64,000 nt of DNA, from NCBI GenBank assembly GCA_907164885.2, contig OU015498.1, positions 91,521,733 through 91,585,732 of the forward strand, read 5' to 3'. Below are positions 34,760 through 46,689 of the stretch, one piece after another. The translations under genes were made by a program, and so were the position numbers. Source of the DNA: Dolomedes plantarius. Its lineage: Eukaryota; Arthropoda; Arachnida; Araneae; Dolomedidae. The notes beneath the pieces were generated by a model that saw only the letters and a list, made by a program, of their open reading frames with translations, was not told the DNA's origin and did no database searches. Every line of letters begins with the position of its first letter. The first letter of the stretch is position 1.

Positions 34760-35431
34760 TTAATTAGCTTTAATCTAGAAAAAGCTCCGAGGAATTTCCC
34801 GTACTGAGGAATTGTAGAATTTTTAAGGGTTTCCGAAACATGAAGATGGAAGAATATGTTTTAATGCTTTCATTTCTTCAAAAAGCACATAGAGATCTAC
34901 ATCTGCATGTTTTACATACTTCGCCGTTATTCTGAATAATTTTTACATCTGTTAAGGCAATGTCCTTTTAGCCATATTTTTAATTTTCCTGATGTAATAG
35001 GTCCAATCGGCTTAAGCCCGGGCCTTAACGAAAAAAAAATCACATGCAACTATTTTTTTTTCAACACTTTATAAAATTTTCCTATTTTCTGAAATTTGAA
35101 TAGGGAAAAATTTCGTCAAACTCTAATTTTATCCTCTGTGAAATAGCTTCTCATAACTTGATTTTTGTTAGCCATATTTTTGGCCAATTTATAAGTTAAA
35201 TAAAAATGTAAAAGATGTTTTGCTTAGTTATAAATTTATAACCTGGAAAATAAACATAAGAAATCAACGTTTAAATATTTCAGATTATACAGCAAATCAC
35301 GGCCGTTAGTGTTCCAATAGGTATAGTGTTTAAAATTTCCTTTCAATTGTTAACTGCACATGTGTATTCTGCTGATGTGTAATCCAACCTGGACCTCATA
35401 AACACTGCCTTTTCTTAGGGTAAACCATTAC

Positions 35432-36207
35432 TAGGGAGACGTAAATTTCGCATAAAAAATATCGAAATTTCGCAAAAAAAAAAATACAATATATAAAATT
35501 TCGCATTTATTCGAAACAAAAATAAAAAATAAAAAATTTCGCATTTATTGAAAAAAAAATTACAATTTTACTTACTTTGATAGGTAAGTATCAAAATTCT
35601 TAGTTAAAAGTTAACATTGTAGTACTGTGGTCTCAGACAACTTAGCCTCAGACATTATGTTACTTGTCTTTGCCTTTTATCATTAATTACTACGTTGTAC
35701 ATAGTAAAATATCTCAGCATCTACTCTGTTAACAGGACTACAGAAGCTTTGTATAGCTGCGTTTGCAAAGTTAAGGTAGCATCATTTCGTTGCAATTAAA
35801 ATCTGTATAACATGAACAATTGGTAGACTACTTAAGTAGCTAAAATACCCTTGACATTGGCGCTCAAGAGACGTTCTTAAATCTACTAAATTGCTCCACA
35901 AAACTTGAGGGTTGATTTTTTACAGTTAGATTTTTAGGTTCGACTCCAGTACGGACAAACTGTCCGGGTGAAATTCGGAGCAAATCCGAAGGAGAGATTT
36001 CTCAATTATAGACATCGGATGGTCTTAGTTAAGCTATTATGTTAATGAATTATTACTATTACTATCTAATTTCGCTTAAAATGCCGTTTATCAAAGAGTT
36101 TTCGCCAAATAGTAGTAAAAATGCAATTTTCGCATTTATTCGCTCATATAAACAAATTTCGTATTCATTCGCATCTATTTCGTAAATACGAAAATTATGT
36201 ATTCCTA
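35432..36207. mobile_element. hAT MITE with TAGGG ends (family D), full copy
   Basis: The left end is TAGGGAGACGTAAATTTCGC and the right end inverts to TAGGAATACATAATTTTCG. Flanks ACCATTAC and ACCATACC agree at six of eight positions. Interior blocks such as AATATCGAAATTTCGC and GGTAAGTATCAAAATTCT recur at 41532 and 42673. Many ATTTCGCATTTATTCG words cluster at both ends. Confidence 0.75.
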
Positions 36208-36330
36208 ACCATACCAATCGGCAGGAAGAAACACCTCTCGTTCCTTGGGGCAAATGCTGATATTTGGGGGAAAAGTGGGGGATGTTTGGTGACAATCTCC
36301 TCCTCTGCCGTTGACCTTCGCTTTTGTCAA

Positions 36331-36349
36331 CCCCCCCCCCCCCCCCCCC
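36331..36349 (+). repeat. 19-base poly-C run
   Basis: The longest C run in the window. Others are at 5566-5581, 29468-29483 and 56585-56599. Confidence 0.95.
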
Positions 36350-36807
36350 TCACGAAAAAAGAACTCTTCCTGAGTGATCACTTTCTCAGGGATCTTCACT
36401 TCGGAGGAAACCATACCACATTGACAAGGAATTCACAGAAATCAAATTCACTGTTAAATATTTAAAGTTATGAGTTGATAGGGCTGACAATACCTGTTGA
36501 AAAGTTTCAAATCTTCCCGATAAAATAATGATTGTTTGGTAAATATTTTTTCTTTAATTTTTTACACACATGGCTGAAGAATTATCAGATAGGATGTAAA
36601 CTGTTTTTTAGGTTCAGATTTTTTTACCATGGTCTCTTCGCCGATCCAGGCAATCACTTATTATGTGTCGTATAATATGTTTTTACAACTTATATTAGAA
36701 TTGTTTTGTAGTAAGTAAACAGTAGGTCCACAAGTGCTACTTTGTCATTGCATTAAGATTATCATTTCCTAGTTTTATTATTTTTCTAATACAAATGCTT
36801 TGATATA

Positions 36808-37911
36808 CAGTGATTTCCGCTTATAAGAATCACGTTTGTTATTACTGTTTTTGATTCTTATAAGCGGTTGATTCTTATAACCGAAACTTCCCTTTGGACA
36901 GGCACACATACACAAATATATACTTGTACATGTATATAAACACACAGGCACATATATACATAATTTACCATTAAATACTCTTTAATTTACGTTATTTATC
37001 ATTTATTAAAATTATTTTTTATAATTTTAAAAATACTCAATTTCTAGACCTATAAGTAACAACACATGATTATAAAATCAATAAGAGGCAGCTTCTGTTT
37101 GACTACACTTTGGAAGAGCATCATATCTAATTAACAAGTTCTGTTTTTCAGAAAAACTAAGAGTTTTCCTTGTTTTTATCATATTTGAATTCGACTATCA
37201 AAAAGTTCTAACACTAACTGGCAATTTTGTTAGAAAACTAAAGTGAATACTAGCGACGTATGCTTATTACAGTCTCAGACGAAGATTCACTTTATAGCTT
37301 ACGTTTCACGGTTTGATTCAGAATCAAACTGTGAAACGTTTGATTCAGCATCTGGTTCATCTGATTCAGCAAAATGGATCCGTTTACGTTTCACGGTTTG
37401 AAGTGCTGAATCCACTGTCCCGTTTGCGTAAGTGATGGTGGACACTTCGCGGAAGATTTATGTGTTTCAGGGTCCAGAAATCCGCAACCAGGAAGTAAGT
37501 GGTGGGAAAAAAGGAGTGCCTGTCTGGAGAAAAGCGAAATCGGACCCGGGCGGGTTAGATGCCCCTGGGTAAAGCTAATAAGACAGTGTTTAGCAAAAAC
37601 GTATAAGGAGAAACTCTTATGTTATGTCTAAAGGAATGTATTTTACGACTATTTTCCACCCCAAAGTTTTATCAATCTTTCTTTTCAAAAACTTAAGAAA
37701 GAATTTCGTACCTTTTGAGAGTTCAAGTGGCATTTTTTGGAAAAATGAAAGGAAGGCGAAGATTGCAAACTGATTCTTATAACCGGTGGATTGATTCTTT
37801 AAAGCGGAAATTTTAACATGGAAATAATACATTTGTTTTCGTTTTTGCGATATTGATTCTTATAAGCGGTTGATTCTTATAACCACTGATCACTATAAGC
37901 GGTGGTTACTG
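36808..37911. mobile_element. pogo-like element, 1,104 bp, with subterminal repeats
   Basis: Starts CAGTGATTTCCGCTTATAAG and ends with the inverse of CAGTAACCACCGCTTATAGT, between TA dinucleotides at 36806 and 37912. The word GATTCTTATAAGCGG followed by TTGATTCTTATAACC occurs near both ends (about 36850 and 37855), with a variant near 37770. These could be transposase-binding repeats. No long frame remains. A near-perfect palindrome lies at 37301-37339. Confidence 0.75.
37301..37339. repeat. 39-bp near-perfect palindrome
   Basis: Nineteen-base arms (left arm ACGTTTCACGGTTTGATTC) around a single central A, with one mismatch. ACGTTTCACGGTTTG recurs at about 37386 and TTTGATTCAGCA follows directly. 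Confidence 0.9.
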
Positions 37912-37913
37912 TA

Positions 37914-38968
37914 CCTGCATATATTACGGTCACTGTTTCAATTGTGACTACGTATATCAAGGAGTACATTAATTACTTTTGATGCATAATAATGACTTTG
38001 AATTTTTTTTAATATTACGTTATTTTCTAAAATATATTTAATATTATATGACCCAATTAAAAAACCTGATTTCAATTCTTTATTTTAACACTATCACCAC
38101 GAATTTTATAGGAAACGTGTATTTTTTTTTTTTAAATCTAGGTTTTAAAAAATATTAACCTACTACGTTTCAAGATATTATCATTATTTTAACATTTTAA
38201 ATTAAATTTATTTAAAATATTTTTTTAATTATTGTTAGTTACACTAGCTGTGGTAGAATTACACAGCTGCACAATTTAGTACAACAGATAACATAGGGGT
38301 AAATTAGATTTGAAACTTGTGTATCGTTAAAAAGAAAATTCGATCCATTGGATTCGAGTTAGTTAAATAAATAGAGGAATGTAGTGATTTTTCTTAAAAT
38401 ATGCATTTACATATTTACTCTTTATTCATTTTGTTTCTTTCTTTCTTTCTTTTTTCGTGAAATGGATAGATTACTCCAATAAATATTTTAAGAAAATCTT
38501 GATTTCAGCGTTATGCGAACAATAATTCGTCAGAAAATTTATTCAAATTCGTAAACAAGAAAGATTAACTATTCAATAATATTTGAATAAGTACGAAATT
38601 TATGATGATTTCAAAAAAAAAATTTTTTTTACAGCTAAATATTAATAATTGCATTGTAAAGACCGTCTGTAACGAATCTGTGTCTCAAAACATCGCGGGA
38701 CCGGTATATTTCCTGCATCACTCCGAGTTCAAGATACTGTAAATCTCGTGATATATTTCGATGAGTTATATGGTGTGACACATAAGAGACATAATCATTT
38801 TTCACTTTCAGTTTGAGGGATTGCTTCCAATATGGGGTATTTATCTTTGTGATCACATCGTTTAAAAATAATGCTTCTGGCACTATTGACGACATGGTTT
38901 CTTCATAAAACTTTTATTTTAAACAGGCTTTTGTTTGGATTTCAGTTTTAGATTTTTAATACTTGTAT
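37914..38968. other. no gene recognised
   Basis: Very AT-rich; homopolymers and a TTTCTTTCTTTCTT tract near 38440. No supported coding region. The 86-codon minus frame (38635-38895) has balanced composition but no domain that I recognise. Confidence 0.45.
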
Positions 38969-38982
38969 ATGCACTCATACTG

Positions 38983-39334
38983 GGCGCGGCGGCCCGGTTG
39001 GCAAAGGCCTCGCGCCCGTGATCTGAGGATTGCGGATTCGAGACCGGGCGCTGGCAAAATCCACCGCCGTGTTCACTAATGGTGTCCGGGGCACGTAAAA
39101 TAGGGCATGGCTGTAATGTCCTCCAAGTTCTCAAATTACCTCTGGGTGTGCTGGGTCAGGTGGTCTGATCCCGTCACTTGACTCGGTTCATAATTCGCGG
39201 ACCATCAAACGGGTGCAGTGTGGACCCACCCCCTGTGGTGCAACCGGCGCAACACATGCGGCGAAGTGGTCTCAAGCTTCCGGCTCCCCCCGAATTTGCC
39301 CCTAGGCTCAGTTCTCCCAGCCATTAGAAAAAAA
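38983..39334 (+). mobile_element. tRNA-derived SINE (SINE-2), intact insertion
   Basis: The head GGCGCGGCGGCCCGGTTGGC has an A box, and GGATTCGAGACCGGG a B box about 45 nt on. The ~350-bp GC-rich body ends in a short A run. Flanking ATGCACTCATACTG (38969-38982) and ATGCACTTATACTG (39335-39348) form a 14-bp duplication with one mismatch, as left by LINE-type target-primed reverse transcription. Not related in body to SINE-1. Confidence 0.85.
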
Positions 39335-39886
39335 ATGCACTTATACTGTACTATAAAAAGTAATTAGACACTGTGTGGGTTTAGAAAAAAACTTACTTGT
39401 CTTGGCAAACATTCTAGCAATTTCCGCAGTTTTAGAACAGATTGGCTCTCCCTCCGGAGGTTTTTTTTCAGCACTTATTGCTGCAGTTCACCTTAAAAGT
39501 ATTCTAACGGATTCTGAAGGACGCTAATATTTCATCCTCATTAAAAGCACTTCCTGCAAGGACCTGTATTGAGATTATATCCCTCAGCATTTTCTGTAAC
39601 GCCCACAAATTAAATAGTCTTAAAATTAAGATTTGGGGGATTAATTTTTTTAACGTAGGATTACGTTCCTCAAAAACGGTCCTCGGGAAACAAAAAAAAA
39701 TTCAGAGTCCGTCCTGCGTCGCGAGTTGGGCAGAGCGCCAAACCCAGTAACAGTAAACAGTTAAACAGAAAAGTACCAAAATGCATTTTAAAAAATTTAA
39801 GCAACGGTAAGTAATCCTAATACGTTAATAACTCGCGGGAGTTTAGTTAGAAGAGAATACCTGAAATATTTTTTTATAGTCTAGTA

Positions 39887-40530
39887 CAGGGGTTCCCAAA
39901 CTTTTTCCTACATAGACTCCTTTTAAAAGAATGATTTTCTTCATAGACCCCCTTACATTTTTCTCTATAATATACAGCATACAACATAATTATAATACTA
40001 ATAATTGCACATAAAACACGTAAAGATAACAATTTGACTAAAAATATGAACAAAAAATTTAAAAAAAGTGGTTCAATAGGTTTATGTTTTATTATTTTTG
40101 TACTATTTTCATTCTTAATTTCACAAATATAAACAAGATTTCAGAAACACAGATTGTAATTGCACAAACATCGCCAAGAGAAAAACGGAACTGTTTCTGA
40201 TTGGTTGCATCGGGAGGACCCATGTGCTGTTTAATATCCAGTGGATTTCCCCTGTTCTGCGTAGTGTTGGTACACAAATAAAAGCCGACGGTGGCATTCG
40301 AGGCATATACAAAAGCGTCATGACATTCGACTCCGGCCTATGCAAATCTGTATTTATACACATTAAGACGGATATTATTATCTAATAATTACATTCCTAA
40401 AAAATTAAATTAAATTTTAAAACAGAAAAATTTATCATAGACCCCCAATAGATCCCTGGAATACTATAGACCCTTTTTAAACTTCCATCGACCCCCAAGG
40501 GGACCACCTGAACCCCGTTGGGAATCCCTG
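39887..40530. mobile_element. hAT MITE with CAGGG ends (family F), copy 1
   Basis: Ends CAGGGGTTCCCAAACTTTTT and, inverted, CAGGGATTCCCAACGGGG. Perfect 8-bp duplication GTCTAGTA (39879-39886 and 40531-40538). AGACCCC/GACCCCC words cluster near both ends. The copy at 51981-53219 shares both ends and most of the interior. Confidence 0.92.
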
Positions 40531-40538
40531 GTCTAGTA

Positions 40539-41531
40539 TATGTATTTTTTTGTTATAATTATTTATTTTTTAAAACTCTACCTCTATTTTCTCGGGGAGG
40601 GGGGGGGGGGGTTGTCACGGAACTGTTTTTTTTTTTTTAATATAAGCTGAAAACACGTGTGGGTGCAGAGTGCTTAGTAACGTTTTGCGCGTGGGCTTAA
40701 AATATCTAGTTACGACCTCTCGCATAATTGCCAAAATTTCGACTTCCCAAACGGCAGCCAAGCCGGGAGATAAATTTCCGGCGATGAAGGCTCGCTTTGA
40801 TCGAGTTTCTTTATGATAGCTGCGCATTTTTTCCCTCTCGCCAGTTATTTCAAGAGCTCGCGCCCGCTGTCAAGCGATTGGGAACCGCAATCATCGAGTT
40901 CCGTTACATAAAACGGCTAATGATTTCGGTGGAGGCCCACACAGGGTTGTCTGTTTTCTAGATAACGCATTATTTAAGGTAACCACCTCTCTTTCTCGGC
41001 AATTGAATTTTTGTGGGCAGTGCAACGTCACTTGGGATAATTCGGGTCATTCATTTTCTATCAGTTAATTATATTTTTTATTTATTTTCGTAAAAACCCT
41101 GGTCTTAATGGACCGTAAGTCATTATTTTCTAGAACTATGTAAAACTACTGTCGGTGAAAACGCTATTTAAGGATAATTCGAGTCAGGCTCTTCCGGAAA
41201 CTTATACTTTTATTTTATTAACATTCTAATCAAAATTGTCCGTATTGTGTTTATTTTCTAGGCCCGTAGAAAATCTTTGCAGCCGGTGTAGAAAAATGTG
41301 AGCGTTTCTCTGTGTACTTGCTAGACATTTATAATTTTCATTAAGTTTTTTTTTTTTTTTTTCCAAAATTAACCCAGTTAAGACATTTTCTGAAATATTC
41401 AGAATTTTGTCTTGTGTTATTTTGTCTTGTGTTATTTAGAAGACGCGACTAGAGCGAAGGCAAAATGACTATCTCTGGTGTCTTTCCAGAGTGTGCACTC
41501 AGCAAGGAAATATACTCCATCTTGCATACAT
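40539..41531. other. no gene recognised
   Basis: Contains a poly-G run (about 40600) and a 15-bp direct duplication (TTTTGTCTTGTGTTA near 41405-41435). Nothing else supported. Confidence 0.45.
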
Positions 41532-41956
41532 TAGGATATGTAAATTTCGCATGAAAAATATCGAAATTTCGCAACAAAAAAAATACAATATATAAATTTT
41601 GCATTTATTTCCCCAAAAAAAATTATAAATTCAAAAATTTCGCATTTAAAAAAAAATTACAATTTTACTTACTTGGATTGGTAAGTATCAAAATTCTCAG
41701 TTAAAAGCTAAAATTGTAGTAGTCTGCACATTATGTTATTTAAGTCTTTGTCTTCTGTCATTAAATACTATGTTGTGCTAAAATATCTCAGCATTTACTC
41801 TGTTAACGGGACTATAGAGGCTTTGTATAGCTTTGTATAGCCTTTGCAAAGTTATGGTAGTAGTATTTTGTTGTAATTAAAATCTGTATAACATCAACAG
41901 GAGTCTCTTGGTTGACTACTGTAAGTTGCTGAAACACCCTTGACTTTCACATGTCG
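41532..41956. mobile_element. hAT MITE family D, truncated copy
   Basis: Left end TAGGATATGTAAATTTCGC and the family interior are present. The right half is replaced by the short dispersed repeat at 41957. Confidence 0.7.
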
Positions 41957-42022
41957 ATTGCAAGATTTGTACCGGACAAACAAACACACACACACAAACA
42001 AGAAAACGAGTTAATAAAAACA
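41957..42022 (+). repeat. short dispersed repeat, partner at 28206-28270
   Basis: Same order of words as at 28206, with a longer CA run. Confidence 0.6.
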
Positions 42023-42408
42023 TGTTAATGACACAATAAAAACGACATTAAAAAAATCCCGATACGAGATTTTAAGTACGCACCACGGTCACACGTAATC
42101 AATTCCTCTTCCTTCCATTCCCCAATTAATTAAAAAGGATGGCTACCTGTTTCGAACAACTGAACAGTTCAGCGACAAACCTAGGAGCATTAGGTGCACT
42201 GATTGTCATTACGAGTAATTCACAAATGCCCAGAACGATGTAGTTCGAAACATCTAGCCATCTATTTTCTTTTATTGTGGAATTAAAGAAATGTTGATTA
42301 CTTGTGAGTTTTCCACGAGTTCCCCAAAAGTCATACACACCAAGTTGTTATTGGTTAAAGTCATCATTTTTCTTCCTCTATTAAATGTCGCCAGGCATTC
42401 CTATATTA

Positions 42409-42573
42409 CAGTTGAACCTCGATCTATCGTTTTTAAAGGGACCATTTGCAACTAAATGAAAATGAAAGATGCGGGGAACCTAACAAAGAAATATTATTAT
42501 CGAGACCGGATGAAGTGAACGACACGTAACGGGAAAACTATTATTCGGGAAACAATCGATCGAGGTTCCACTG
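42409..42573. mobile_element. pogo/Tigger-like MITE, 165 bp
   Basis: Ends CAGTTGAACCTCGATC and, inverted, CAGTGGAACCTCGATCGA, between TA at 42407 and 42574. Related throughout to 16360-16532. Confidence 0.78.
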
Positions 42574-42672
42574 TAATTGTTTTATTGGAAATTGTAGCAA
42601 ACTTCAAAATCAGAAAAACGCAAATTTGTCAAACTGATCAGTCAAACAATAGAACCTTAAAATGCTAATGAA

Positions 42673-43148
42673 TAGGGATGCGTAAATTTAGAATAAAAAA
42701 TATCGAAATTTCTCAAAAAAATTATAATATATAAAATTATTCGCAAATATTGCAATATTTTTAAATATATATATATATATTTAAAAATTTTGCATTTATT
42801 AATAAAATCACAATTTTACTTGGTAAGTATCAAAATTATTAGTTAAAAGCTAACATTGTAGGCTCCACATTCTCTTGCTTAAGTCTTTAGCGATAAGTAA
42901 TAAAGCAAATTTCGAGAGTGAGATCTCTCAAGCAATTATGTTAATAAATTATCAAGCAATTATGTTAATAAAAGCAGTTATGTTAATAAATTATTACTAT
43001 TATTACCTAATTTCGCTTAAAAAGCTTTTTATCGCCCTGTCTTTGGCGAAAAGTAGTAAAAAAATAATTTTTACATTTATTCGCTCATATCGGCAAATTT
43101 CGCATTTATTCGCATCTATTTCGTAAATACGAAAATTGTGTATTCATA
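42673..43148. mobile_element. hAT MITE family D, 476-bp copy
   Basis: Starts TAGGGATGCGTAAATTTAG and ends with the family right terminus. The target duplication is CTAATGAA/CTAATAAA (one mismatch). An internal word ATTATGTTAATAAA is tandemly triplicated (about 42935-42990), where the 35-kb copy has it once. Confidence 0.8.
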
Positions 43149-43754
43149 CTAATAAAATCATTCATAAGCGATTAAACTCACCTTTTTTTTTTTCCTCTTC
43201 TAATCCTTTGGGGCCAGATATTTAAAGTAAACACAAACTTAACTCTCCACGTGCAGATCAGTGTAAACAGAAAATTTTCGCAGAAACTGAAAAGAGTGCC
43301 TGAGAAGTTGTGACAATAATGCTACGATTATTTTTAACAAAATACCAACAAGCCCTAAGATAAGCGAAATACGTTAGCTACTGCCCCCAGTCACAGAATT
43401 ACACAAAATGCAAGATACACATTGTACACAACTCACAAGTAACCACGTGACCCTAAAAAACCTATGAAACAGAACAGGAAGGGCCAGCGTGGAGGGGATT
43501 CAGGGGTTTTGTATAATACTTAGACCCTCCTTAATCACCACCCTACCCCTGCCCCCGATCCCCGCGTTTATAGCTCCAGGCAATGAAGTAGATGTCAGCC
43601 GAAGGTCAAGAGGGAGGGTGGTAGAAGCCGTTTTATGTTCTGGTCAAACGAAGACATTTCGACAAACCGGCTAAGCTGGTAAAAAGAAAGGCCTGCAGAA
43701 CACAAGATAAAAAATTTGGTGGAATTATTTGAGGTGTTCACAAATACTACAAAT

Positions 43755-44170
43755 TCATACGAATTTTTCGAATATCGCCATTTGGCGAAACTTCACTTGT
43801 GAACGTAATAAATGTTCTACACAGCCTATGGGTAATTTCTCTCGTCGATTTTTATAAGATGAAAATTTTACTCGGAAATTGAACCTACAAAACTCTTTTT
43901 CAGGTGCGCATAAACTTTTATAAAATTTTACGTTAAGGAGAGATTTACGAATAGTCAATCTCATACCGATGTTAATGATCATGTTTAAAAAATAGAAAGG
44001 TTAGAATAGAGCTCCTCGAGTATAAGCTAAATCGATCGACAGCCCGTGAGGTAAGAGCGATCAACCATGCCATGGAATAGTTAATTTTTTGACGTCACGT
44101 TGCTTAAAATGGCAACAAAATATTTATACTATTCGTACGGAAAAACCCAGAATATTAAGAACACCATTTC
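43755..44170. repeat. dispersed repeat family G, copy 1
   Basis: Shares in order GCGAAAC, GTAATAAATGTTCT, then a distant GGAATGGTA/GGAATAG, GTCATATCGCTTAA and ATTCGTACG(G)AAAAA with 51905-53590 and 53940-54330. No termini that I can assign to a known class. Confidence 0.6.
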
Positions 44171-44212
44171 ATAAACACTTATCTGAAATACATTTCAATG
44201 CATATGAATATA

Positions 44213-44929
44213 CTAGCTGAATATCCGTGCTTCGCTAAGGAGTACATTCAAATTAAATACAACGGTCAATGTATGTAATTAATGCCTATATATATATATA
44301 TATATCGTAACGGATATTTTTACAGACAAAATAATGTAGAAGAAAATATTAAAATTAAATTCAACGGTTAATGTATACGATTAATTTGTTTAATATCCAT
44401 AAAACATACTAATTCGAATTAAATTCTTAAAAAACTTCCATCTCAATTAGTCTAGTGGTTAAATTTGATCTTTTACCGTATTTTATATATTTTTTTTTGG
44501 TCAATTTATTTCGTTGTTATGCACGCGACGCAAAATTAATTTAAAGCATTACAAAAAGAAAAGAAATCTCGAGATAAGCATTTATAACTTAAATTCTAAA
44601 AATTAATCTTTAAAAATTCACCAAAAATCAGAACATGGAGGTAAAGAATCGAAAAAGATTTCATTTTAAAGGAATTTTTATGATCTTTCTCGTGATATAA
44701 ATTTTATAACCCTCAGATTATTATTTTAAATGCAAACTTAAAAAAAGTTACTAAAACAGCTTAAAAATTTAATTTTGAAAAATCTAAGAATTTTTTAAAA
44801 ATCTCTCTTAGTGCACCCCTACACTATAAGAAGAATCGCCATGCAAAATTTCAACCCTTTAGGTCCAGCGGTTTGGTCTGTGAGTTGTCCGTCAGTCAGT
44901 GAGTAACAGAACTGTTTTATATATATAGA
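44213..44929 (-). mobile_element. non-autonomous Helitron, family A, copy A5
   Basis: Minus strand TCTATATATATAAAACAG...CGAAGCACGGATATTCAGCTAG between A and T. The most regular copy in the window, with only a short TA tract. Confidence 0.78.
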
Positions 44930-45245
44930 TGAGCCAACGTCTTAACTTATATTTTGAACGGATTTCGGTACGAAGACTTAGATTCTTAGATCATAAAAAA
45001 TTCTTAGATTTTTTTATGATCTTTCTCGTGATATAAATTTTATATTATTTTAAATGCAAACTTTAAAAAGGTTACAAAACAGCTTAAAAATTTAATTTTA
45101 AAAAATCTAAGAAGAATTTTTCAAAAATTTTTCTTAGTGCACCCCTATACTATAAGAAGAATCGCAATGCAAAATTTCAGCTCTTTAGGTTCAGCGGTTT
45201 GTTTTGTGCGTTATCTATCAGTCAGTCACTGAACTGTTTTATATA

Positions 45246-46657
45246 CACTGCTGGCCACCCAAATTGCAACACCAAGAAAGACAAGAGATATCACAACAAA
45301 ATTTATTTTGTAGATAACATGTTGACCAAGTATCAAATGATTAAATTTATAGACTTCTGTGAAGTGTGGTTCCTGCCAAAATCAGTAGCCAGAGTAGCCG
45401 CCATTATTGGAGATCACCGCTGCCACACGCCTCGACATTGATTTAAAGAGACTTTGGGTGAGTTCTTGGGGTACAGCAGACCAAGCAGCTTCCACACGTT
45501 GCCAAAGTTGATCTGCTGTGGCAGCTGGTGATGGAATCTGGGTCAATCGTAGAGCAACCATGGACCACATGTTTTCTATCGGCGAAAGATCCGGAGAGCG
45601 AGGCGGCCAGGGAAGCAATTCAATCTGGCGATTGACGAAGAACCGTTGGACAATGCGTGCCACGTGTGGTCGCGCATTATCCTGTTGAAATATGGCTGTG
45701 GGCAAGCCCTGGAGGTAAGGAAGGACAACTGGCTCCAACACCTCGGAGATGTAGCGCTGGCTGTTTAAAGAACCGGCAATGCGTACTAAAGGTGTGTGAG
45801 AGTGATATCCAATACCGCCCCATACCATAATACCCGGTGCAGGACCAGTGTGGCGGTGCATAACGCAGCTGTTCAGCATCCTCTCTTCATGGTGTCTCCA
45901 GACTCGAATGCGACCATCGTGGCGTTGCAGACAGAAGCGTGACTCGTCAGTAAAGACAATTTCATTCCATTCTGCCGTCCACATCCTTCTGTCATCGCAC
46001 CATTGGCGGCAGAGACGTCTGTGGTTCTGCGTCAAGGGTAGACAAAGCAATGGACGTCTTGCGGACAGACCACTCTGCTGTAAACGGCGTAGAATGATAC
46101 GCGCAGACACTGGATGATGCGTTACAGACTGCATGTGCTGTGCTATGGTTCGTGATGTGACTGAGCTATCCGTCACTGCCATGCGCACAATTTGCCTGTC
46201 ATCACGTGAAGTGGTGCGCTGAGGTGGATGCGATCGAATACGCCGGTCCGTCGTACCCTCCTGCATCCAACGATCACATATCCGCATTAGAGTTGTTTGG
46301 TTTCGTCCAACACGACTACCAATTTCCCTGAAAGATATTTCACAATCTCGGTAGGCCACTATCCTTCCTCTGTCGAACTCGGATACTTGATCAAAAGATG
46401 ATCGCTGTTTTCGACGAGGCATAATTGATCGTTTTTTTTGAAAAAACCACAAGAAAAACACCAAATTGCCGAACTTGAAATCGTCGAAATCTCCAAGCCT
46501 TAAATAGCGCTTTGAAGTGGCGCCACAGGCGCGCGTGATGTGCGTCTGCGCTGAAATTCTAATCATTTGCATATCTCACCTCCGCTAATGCATGTTGTAA
46601 ATTTCATGTTATTTGCATGTTTCCTTCAGGGTGTTGCATTTACAGTGGCCAGCAGTG
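45246..46657 (-). mobile_element. Tc1-like transposon, 1,412 bp, apparently intact
   Basis: Inverted ends start CACTGCTGGCCAC on both sides and then GCAACACC. The target duplication is TA at 45244-45245 and 46658-46659, and removing the element rebuilds the Helitron's TATATA end. It carries an uninterrupted transposase frame. The TIRs differ at a few internal positions. Confidence 0.95.
45382..46422 (-). CDS. Tc1-family transposase, intact, 346 aa
   Basis: Catalyses cut-and-paste transposition of its own element at TA sites. The start MPRRKQRSSF is chosen because Tc1 transposases begin this way and the 50 residues open upstream have no family character. Residues ~10-65 form the first helix-turn-helix (FDRGRIVAYRDCEISFREIGSRVGRN...), followed by a GRPR-like basic segment and a second helix-turn-helix to ~125. 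The catalytic residues are D159 (VFTDES), D248 (FQQDNARPHVA) and E283 (LSPIENMW), with 34 residues between the last two: the DD34E spacing of Tc1. The block GIMVWGGIGYHSHTPL is also typical. Length matches the ~340-aa family norm; no stop or frameshift. Confidence 0.95.
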   Translation of the reverse strand: MPRRKQRSSFDQVSEFDRGRIVAYRDCEISFREIGSRVGRNQTTLMRICDRWMQEGTTDRRIRSHPPQRTTSRDDRQIVRMAVTDSSVTSRTIAQHMQSVTHHPVSARIILRRLQQSGLSARRPLLCLPLTQNHRRLCRQWCDDRRMWTAEWNEIVFTDESRFCLQRHDGRIRVWRHHEERMLNSCVMHRHTGPAPGIMVWGGIGYHSHTPLVRIAGSLNSQRYISEVLEPVVLPYLQGLPTAIFQQDNARPHVARIVQRFFVNRQIELLPWPPRSPDLSPIENMWSMVALRLTQIPSPAATADQLWQRVEAAWSAVPQELTQSLFKSMSRRVAAVISNNGGYSGY

Positions 46658-46689
46658 TATATAGATGAACTGTTTTATAGATATAGATT

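Larger units (their letters stand above)
45008..46665 (-). mobile_element. Helitron family A, copy A6 (3' truncated), split by Tc1
   Basis: Begins inside the family sequence (ATGATCTTTCTCGTGATAT) and reaches GAACTGTTTTATA at 45245. The end resumes at 46660 as TATAGA after the Tc1 insertion. A further partial 5' end (GAACTGTTTTATAGATATAGA) follows to about 46688, so two 5' termini lie side by side. Confidence 0.72.

Noticed and set aside
33833..35025. hAT element enclosing the second piggyBac MITE
   Set aside because: The edges look like hAT termini, but no 8-bp duplication could be matched, so it is mentioned only in the MITE entry.
45848..46117. 89-codon plus-strand frame within the intact Tc1
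   Set aside because: Antisense shadow of the 346-aa transposase.
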